Assembly (NCBI GenBank): GCA_020025255.1
Contig: JAHHSK010000026.1
Location: forward strand, 1-26,251
Source of the DNA: Ruthenibacterium sp.
GTDB taxonomy: Bacteria; Bacillota; Clostridia; Oscillospirales; Ruminococcaceae
Direction of reading: 5' to 3'
DNA: 26,251 nucleotides
The notes below the pieces were generated by a model that worked only from the letters and a program-made list of their open reading frames with translations, was not told the origin of the DNA and searched no databases. Position 1 is the stretch's first letter. Each line of letters starts with the position of its first letter. The translations under genes were made by a program, and so were the position numbers. This document shows, in pieces, positions 21,330-26,251 of the stretch.

Positions 21330-23789
21330 ATGTCGGAACGAGTGAAAATTATTTTGGATAAAAATGCGGATATTCTGCGTCTGCCGGCGATCGCGCTGCG
21401 CGGGCTTGTTGCTTTTCCGGGAAACGTCATCCATTTTGAAGTGGGACGAAAAAAATCGGTGGAAGCAATCAACTGGGCAATGAATAACAACAATGCGGTG
21501 TTTTTGACAGCGCAGAAGGATACAGACGTAGAGGATCCGGGCTTTAAGGATTTGTATTCGTATGGAGTTGTGGCGGAAGTAAAGCAGATTCTTCGGGTTT
21601 CGGATGATCTGGTGCGCGTGCTGGTAGAGGGAAAATATCGGGCAAAGCTGCTGACGCTGGATTCCAGCGGGCGTTTTCTGCTGGCTTCCACGAAAGCGGC
21701 GGCACTGCGGGGAGTGAAAGCGGCGGATTCGCTGAAGGCAGAAGCACTGGTGCGCAGCATCAAAAATGCCTTTGATGAATATTTGGCGATGAATCCCCGC
21801 ATGGCAAAAGATGTGGTTTATAATATCGCAACGAACGATGACCCGGGGTTCCTCTGCGATTATATACCCGCAAACCTAATGATGAAATACACAGAAAAAC
21901 AGGATATCCTGAATGAGGGCACGATCCTGAGCCGGCTGGAAAAAATCCTGGATGTGATGCTGCGTGAAAATAAGATCCTGAAAATCGAAAAAGATATTCA
22001 GGGCAAGGTCAACGAGCAAATGGATAAAAACCAGCGGGATTATTATTTGCGGGAACAAATGCGCGCGATTTCCAACGAACTGGATGATGCCGATGATACG
22101 CGTGCGCAGGCACAAGCATACCAGAAAAAAATTGCAGAACTTCGTATGCCGCAGGAAGCACGCGAAAAGCTGAACAAGGAAGCAGAGCGTCTGCTTAAAA
22201 TGCAAGGCAGTGTGCAGGAGGCTGCCGTTATACGCACCTATTTGGATACATGTCTCGAACTGCCGTGGGAACAGACCACGCAGGATAATTTGGATATAGC
22301 CAAAGCGTCGGAACGGTTGGATAAAGAGCATTTCGGCTTAAAAAAGGTTAAGGAACGGATCCTGGAAATACTTGCCGTGCGCAAATTGGCACCGGAAGTA
22401 AAGGGACAGATCATTTGTTTGGTCGGCCCTCCCGGGGTGGGCAAAACATCGATCGCACATTCCATTGCCGATTGTCTGGGACGAAAATATGCGCGGATGT
22501 CACTGGGCGGTGTTCGGGACGAGGCGGAAATCCGCGGACACCGGCGTACTTATATCGGCGCGATGCCGGGTAAAATAATCAGTGCGATGCTGACGGCAAA
22601 AAGCAGAAATCCGCTGATCCTTCTGGATGAAGTGGACAAAATGGCAAATGATTTCCGCGGGGATCCGGCAGCGGCGTTGCTGGAGGCGTTGGATCCCGAA
22701 CAGAATGTTTCATTTAAAGACCATTATTTGGATATCCCGTTTGATTTGAGCGATGTTTTGTTTATCACAACGGCAAATTCGACGGATACGATCCCGCGGC
22801 CGCTGCTCGATCGCATGGACGTGCTGGAACTGCCGAGCTACACGCGGGAGGAAAAGTTTGAAATCGCAAAGCGTCACTTGCTGCCAAAGCAGCTTGCGGC
22901 AACCGGCTTGAAGGGACATGTGCGCGTTGCGCAGTCGGCACTGTATGGAATGATCGATGGCTATACGCAGGAAGCGGGCGTGCGCAATCTGGAACGCACG
23001 CTTACCGAGCTTTTGCGTAAATGTGCAAAACGCATTGCAGCGGGGGAAGCGCAGACGATTTCAGTCAGCGGTAAAAATTTGGAAGAACTGCTGGGGCCAA
23101 AGCGCGTCAAGCCTTCCTTCTGCAGCCGAAAGGATGCGGTTGGGGTAGCCAATGGTCTGGCATGGACGAGTATCGGCGGCGAAATTCTTCCCATTGAGGT
23201 GCAGGTCATCCCGAATGGCTCCGGCCGTTTGGAACTGACCGGTTCGCTTGGCGAGGTCATGAAAGAAAGCGCAAAGCTTGCGATTACCTATGCAAAGGTG
23301 CATGCGGAAAAATATGGCTATGACCGGGCAGTATTCAAGGATCTGGATATCCACATCCATGCCCCGGAAGGTGCGATCCCAAAGGACGGCCCTTCGGCGG
23401 GCGTAACGCTGACCACGGCGCTGATTTCCAGCCTTTCCGGGCGCAAGGTGCGCAGCGATACGGCCATGACCGGTGAAATCACGCTGCACGGTCAGGTGCT
23501 TGCAATCGGAGGCTTGAAGGAAAAAAGCATGGCGGCTTACCGGGAAGGCAAGAAGCTTGTGCTGATTCCGAAGGACAATGAGTCGGATCTGTATGAAGTG
23601 GATGAAGCAGTGAAGGAAAATGTAACCTTCAAACCGGTTTCTACATTGGAAGAGGTATTGGATACGGTTCTGCTGCCGAAAACAAAGAAAGAACATGCTG
23701 TGCCCAAGCCGGAAAAGAAGGCAAAAGAAAAAGAAAATGTCATTCCGCCGATGCAGCCGCATGCGGCAGAAGTTCCCATTGGCATGTAA
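21330..23789 (+). CDS. lon: ATP-dependent protease Lon (LonA)
   Basis: Lon is a homo-oligomeric AAA+ serine protease that degrades damaged and regulatory proteins. The 819-aa protein has the N-terminal LON substrate domain (about residues 12-205, LPAIALRGLVAFPGNVIHFE) and a coiled-coil part. The AAA+ module follows, with Walker A GPPGVGKT at 366-373 and Walker B LILLDEVDKM. The S16 protease domain has catalytic Ser689 in KDGPSAGV and Lys732 in GLKEKSM. The last 35 residues form a Lys/Glu/Pro-rich tail beyond the usual end. The ATG at 21330 follows AAGGGAG (21314-21320) by 9 nt; an in-frame ATG at 21309 lacks such a site. engB starts 14 nt after. Confidence 0.97.
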   Translation: MSERVKIILDKNADILRLPAIALRGLVAFPGNVIHFEVGRKKSVEAINWAMNNNNAVFLTAQKDTDVEDPGFKDLYSYGVVAEVKQILRVSDDLVRVLVEGKYRAKLLTLDSSGRFLLASTKAAALRGVKAADSLKAEALVRSIKNAFDEYLAMNPRMAKDVVYNIATNDDPGFLCDYIPANLMMKYTEKQDILNEGTILSRLEKILDVMLRENKILKIEKDIQGKVNEQMDKNQRDYYLREQMRAISNELDDADDTRAQAQAYQKKIAELRMPQEAREKLNKEAERLLKMQGSVQEAAVIRTYLDTCLELPWEQTTQDNLDIAKASERLDKEHFGLKKVKERILEILAVRKLAPEVKGQIICLVGPPGVGKTSIAHSIADCLGRKYARMSLGGVRDEAEIRGHRRTYIGAMPGKIISAMLTAKSRNPLILLDEVDKMANDFRGDPAAALLEALDPEQNVSFKDHYLDIPFDLSDVLFITTANSTDTIPRPLLDRMDVLELPSYTREEKFEIAKRHLLPKQLAATGLKGHVRVAQSALYGMIDGYTQEAGVRNLERTLTELLRKCAKRIAAGEAQTISVSGKNLEELLGPKRVKPSFCSRKDAVGVANGLAWTSIGGEILPIEVQVIPNGSGRLELTGSLGEVMKESAKLAITYAKVHAEKYGYDRAVFKDLDIHIHAPEGAIPKDGPSAGVTLTTALISSLSGRKVRSDTAMTGEITLHGQVLAIGGLKEKSMAAYREGKKLVLIPKDNESDLYEVDEAVKENVTFKPVSTLEEVLDTVLLPKTKKEHAVPKPEKKAKEKENVIPPMQPHAAEVPIGM

Positions 23790-23803
23790 GGAGAGAAACG
23801 GAT

Positions 23804-24391
23804 ATGAATACAGCAAAGGCGGAATTCAAAGCGGCTTACGGCATTTCTTCCCAGCTGCCGGATCCGGTGTGTCCGGAAATCGTTTTTTCCGGACGTTCCA
23901 ACGTAGGCAAATCTTCCATTATCAATAAGCTGTGCAATCGCAGAAATCTTGCACGGGTCAGCAGTACACCGGGAAAAACGGCGACCATCAATTTTTATGA
24001 GATCGGTGATCTGTTCTTTGTGGATCTTCCGGGTTATGGCTATGCCAAGACAGCACGCGGGGAGCGCCAGCGCTGGGATGAGCTGATCAACAGCTATTTT
24101 GAACGCAGCCCGGAACGCTGCACGCTGCTGCTGCAGCTGCTGGACAGCCGGCATGACCCAAGCGCCGATGACAGAATGATGCTGGAATATCTGGCGCACT
24201 ACCAAATTCCGTTCGTTGCAGTGCTTACCAAGGCAGATAAGCTGAAAAAAAGCCAATATGCAGCCGTTGTAACGCATTTTACCGAGATCTGTGCGCCGTA
24301 TGGGTGCAGCGGCGTTGTGCTGACCAGTTCTGAAAAAGGGGATGGGATAGCCGAGCTGACAGAAATCATCGAACGGTTTGCAGAACAATAA
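23804..24391 (+). CDS. engB: Ribosome biogenesis GTP-binding protein EngB (YsxC)
   Basis: YsxC/EngB is an essential small GTPase in 50S subunit assembly. The 195-aa protein has G1 GRSNVGKS at residues 30-37, G2 RVSSTPGKT, G3 DLPGYGYA, and G4 TKAD. Length is normal. The ATG at 23804 follows AAGGAGAG (23788-23795) by 8 nt. The lon-engB order is the same as in Bacillus (lonA-ysxC), so co-transcription from the lon promoter is likely. Confidence 0.96.
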   Translation: MNTAKAEFKAAYGISSQLPDPVCPEIVFSGRSNVGKSSIINKLCNRRNLARVSSTPGKTATINFYEIGDLFFVDLPGYGYAKTARGERQRWDELINSYFERSPERCTLLLQLLDSRHDPSADDRMMLEYLAHYQIPFVAVLTKADKLKKSQYAAVVTHFTEICAPYGCSGVVLTSSEKGDGIAELTEIIERFAEQ

Positions 24392-24431
24392 TCTCCTGTG
24401 CACACGCAGAGGAAAACAAGCGGAGGAACAC

Positions 24432-25187
24432 ATGGCGGCATACGAAGCGTTTGCAGGGGTGTATGATGCGTTCAACGAGGATGCAAACTATGATTCCCTG
24501 TTTCAATATGTAACGGATACCCTGAATCGGTATGGCATTTCGCAAGGCATTGTGGCAGATCTGGGCTGCGGCACCGGTGAACTGACCTTGATGCTTGCAT
24601 CGGTGGGGTATGATATGATAGGTGTGGATCTTTCCCCTGAAATGCTCAGCGTCCTGCGGGAAAAAGCGGCGATGCTGGGGCAGGAGGATGTGCTGCTGCT
24701 GTGTCAGGATCTTACTCAGCTCGATCTGTACGGTACGGTGCGCGCGGCGGTCTCCACGTTCGACACCTTCAATCATATCGGCCCGCGGGAAGAATTTGAG
24801 CGTGCGGTCTATCGGGCGGCACTTTTTATCGAACCGGGCGGATTGCTGCTGTTTGATATGAATACGCCGTATAAGCATGAAACGATTCTTGCGGATCATG
24901 TATATGAAATCGAAGCGGATGATGCCTACTGCGTATGGCGCAATACATATGATGCCAAAGAAAAAACGACGCGCATGGATTTGGAAATCACCTACCCGGA
25001 TATGGAAGAAAAAGATACCGAAAGCTTTTTGGAATACGCTTATTCGCTGGAGGAGATCCGGCACGCCTGCGAAAAAGCGGGGCTTTCGATCGTGCAGCTG
25101 GTGGATGGGGAAAATTTCGGCCCGCTGCGGCCGGACAGTGCGCGCTATTTGATTACCGCGGTGAAACAATCCGCAGAGGGAGAATGA
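24432..25187 (+). CDS. Class I SAM-dependent methyltransferase
   Basis: A 251-aa methyltransferase with the SAM-binding motif I VADLGCGTGEL (about residues 40-50), the acidic end of strand 2 in GVDLSPEML, and the motif near AAVSTFDTFNHI. The middle part, LLFDMNTPYKHE, then a long acidic stretch, is typical of a clostridial group of unknown substrate, related to SAM enzymes that often follow engB. The ATG at 24432 follows GGAGG (24422-24426) by 5 nt. It begins 40 nt after engB and its stop overlaps the next possible start (ATGA), so it is coupled to hslO. Target unknown: small molecule, tRNA or protein are all open. Confidence 0.88.
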   Translation: MAAYEAFAGVYDAFNEDANYDSLFQYVTDTLNRYGISQGIVADLGCGTGELTLMLASVGYDMIGVDLSPEMLSVLREKAAMLGQEDVLLLCQDLTQLDLYGTVRAAVSTFDTFNHIGPREEFERAVYRAALFIEPGGLLLFDMNTPYKHETILADHVYEIEADDAYCVWRNTYDAKEKTTRMDLEITYPDMEEKDTESFLEYAYSLEEIRHACEKAGLSIVQLVDGENFGPLRPDSARYLITAVKQSAEGE

Positions 25188-25189
25188 AA

Positions 25190-26062
25190 ATGTCCAGACT
25201 GATTCGAGCTATTTCTGAAAATGGCGGTGTGCTTTTTTGCGCTGTCGATTCCACCGAGATCGTCAGCGAAAGCGAGCGCATCCATAAAACATCGGCTGTA
25301 ACATCGGCGGCACTGGGGCGTATGCTGACAGCGGCTGCTTTAATGGGCTCCATGCTCAAAAACGAACAGGATTCGCTGACGCTGCGCATCAAAGGCGATG
25401 GACCGGCAGGCACCGTTTTAGCGGTGGCGGAAGGCTGCGGAAATGTGCGCGGGTATGTCGATCATCCCATTGTGGAAATCCCGCCCCGCCTTGACGGCAA
25501 GCTGGATGTCGGCGGCGCGGTAGGGCATAACGGCATGCTCAGTGTTGTAAAGGATCTTGGCATGAAAGAGCCGTATGTGGGGCAGATCCCGATTACAAGC
25601 GGGGAAATAGCCGAAGATATCACAACCTACTATGCGGTAAGCGAACAGATTCCGACGGTTTGTGCGTTGGGCGTCCTGGTCAATGAGGATCTTTCGATCC
25701 GCACAGCCGGCGGGTTCCTGATGCAGCTTTTGCCGGGTGCCAGTGAAGAAGAAATCACGCATCTGGAAAAGAACATCGCGGCGCTGCCGTCCATGACGTC
25801 CATGCTGGAAGATGGCATCACGCTGGAGGAAATCATGGAGCGCGCGCTGGAGGGCTTTCAACCGAATGTGCTGGATGAGCAGGAGGTAACGTATCAGTGC
25901 AACTGCAGCCGGGATCGCGTGGAACGCGCACTGCTTTCGCTTGGGAAAAAGGATCTTGCTGAAATGGCAGCTGACGGAAAGCCGGTTGAAGTGTGCTGCC
26001 AATTCTGCGATAAAAAGTATAGCGTCGATATAGCGGCCCTTGTTCGCGAAGCTGGCAGATAA
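25190..26062 (+). CDS. hslO: Redox-regulated chaperone Hsp33
   Basis: Hsp33 is a holdase chaperone switched on by oxidation of a zinc-bound cysteine centre. The 290-aa protein has the substrate-binding core (DSTEIVSESERIHKTS, then the glycine-rich GGAVGHNGMLSVVKDLG). The C-terminal redox domain is CNC ... CQFC, the expected CXC and CXXC set. One extra cysteine sits directly before the CXXC (CCQFC). The ATG at 25190 is preferred because GGAG (25179-25182) is 7 nt upstream; an ATG two codons earlier, at 25184, overlaps the methyltransferase stop as ATGA and is also possible. It is the last gene of the lon transcript; no clear terminator follows, only a 5-bp GCAGA/TCTGC hairpin near 26085-26098. 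Confidence 0.94.
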   Translation: MSRLIRAISENGGVLFCAVDSTEIVSESERIHKTSAVTSAALGRMLTAAALMGSMLKNEQDSLTLRIKGDGPAGTVLAVAEGCGNVRGYVDHPIVEIPPRLDGKLDVGGAVGHNGMLSVVKDLGMKEPYVGQIPITSGEIAEDITTYYAVSEQIPTVCALGVLVNEDLSIRTAGGFLMQLLPGASEEEITHLEKNIAALPSMTSMLEDGITLEEIMERALEGFQPNVLDEQEVTYQCNCSRDRVERALLSLGKKDLAEMAADGKPVEVCCQFCDKKYSVDIAALVREAGR

Positions 26063-26135
26063 AAGGAATGAAAACGCTTTTTGCGCAGAGTATTCTGCCG
26101 GGATAAAATAATAAAAGAAAAATATCAAAAACCTA

Positions 26136-26164
26136 TTGACAACTAAAGTCAAAAGTTGTAAAAT
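26136..26164 (+). promoter_or_regulatory. Strong promoter of tRNA-Gly, overlapped by inverted repeats
   Basis: A perfect TTGACA (26136-26141) and TAAAAT (26159-26164) are 17 nt apart. Two dyads overlap the boxes: TTGAC/GTCAA (26136-26140 with 26148-26152) and ACAACT/AGTTGT (26139-26144 with 26154-26159). Confidence 0.85.
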
Positions 26165-26170
26165 AAATAT

Positions 26171-26192
26171 CGTCGCTTGAGAGAAAGCGACG
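26171..26192 (+). repeat. Perfect hairpin in the tRNA-Gly leader
   Basis: CGTCGCTT (26171-26178) and AAGCGACG (26185-26192) form an 8-bp perfect stem with loop GAGAGA. It lies 5 nt before the first base of the tRNA and about at the start of the transcript, so it would be the 5' leader removed by RNase P. Confidence 0.7.
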
Positions 26193-26197
26193 AACCT

Positions 26198-26251
26198 GCG
26201 GATTTAGCTCATCTGGTAGAGCGCCACCTTGCCAAGGTGGAGGTAGCGAGT
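26198..26251 (+). tRNA. tRNA-Gly (anticodon GCC), cut by the window end
   Basis: Acceptor strand GCGGATT (26198-26204), D-arm GCTC/GAGC, anticodon stem CCACC/GGTGG with loop TTGCCAA, and anticodon GCC at 26231-26233, then the variable loop and the start of the T-arm (GCGAGT). The remaining T-arm, the 3' acceptor strand and CCA lie outside the window. Confidence 0.95.

Noticed and set aside
1..26251. Prophage, integrative element, CRISPR array or toxin-antitoxin cassette
   Set aside because: Nearly all of the window is explained by conserved chromosomal genes in conserved order; no repeats with spacers, integrases or transposases were seen.

Overview
The window looks like the chromosome of an endospore-forming, low-to-mid GC Clostridia bacterium (Oscillospiraceae/Ruminococcaceae-like is my best guess; the sequence does not fix the genus). 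The evidence is the Gram-positive division cluster sepF-ylmH-divIVA-lspA-rluD, a SpoIVFA/SpoIVFB-like M23-M50 pair next to the clostridial radical-SAM/DUF2344 pair, the rplS-lepB-rbgA-rnhB-yraN block, tig-clpP-clpX-lon-engB, and a small DUF1540 protein. All genes but one are on the + strand and nearly the whole window is coding. I see no phage, IS, CRISPR or defence genes.

Layout. 1-4490: a sigma-A promoter drives sepF, ylmH, divIVA, lspA, rluD and a Cof-type HAD phosphatase, ending at a hairpin terminator. 4490-7040: ppk1, whose product carries a long basic C-terminal tail. 7040-8813: M23 peptidase and M50 site-2 protease genes with an ATGA overlap, a possible sporulation (sigma-E-like) promoter upstream and a strong terminator downstream. 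8817-11375: a promoter and the TIGR03960/TIGR03936 radical-SAM pair. 11381-16823: promoter, leader RNA and rplS with its own terminator, then lepB-rbgA-rnhB-yraN-dipeptidase-thrC, tightly packed. 16858-17098: the only minus-strand gene, a 52-aa cysteine-rich DUF1540 protein with a good sigma-G-like promoter. 17108-17785: metallophosphoesterase. 17815-21241: tig-clpP-clpX. 21240-26062: lon-engB-methyltransferase-hslO. 26136-end: a strong promoter and a tRNA-Gly(GCC) cut by the window edge.

Together the genes cover septum assembly and pole marking, lipoprotein and preprotein processing, ribosome and rRNA maturation, polyphosphate synthesis, and protein quality control (trigger factor, ClpXP, Lon, Hsp33). 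The gene content is mainly housekeeping. The parts worth a second look are the DUF1540 gene with its sporulation-type promoter, the M23/M50 pair, a second CX3CX2C motif at the end of the radical-SAM protein, the Ppk1 tail, and the paired dyads at the tRNA promoter. I did not find a convincing undescribed multi-gene system.
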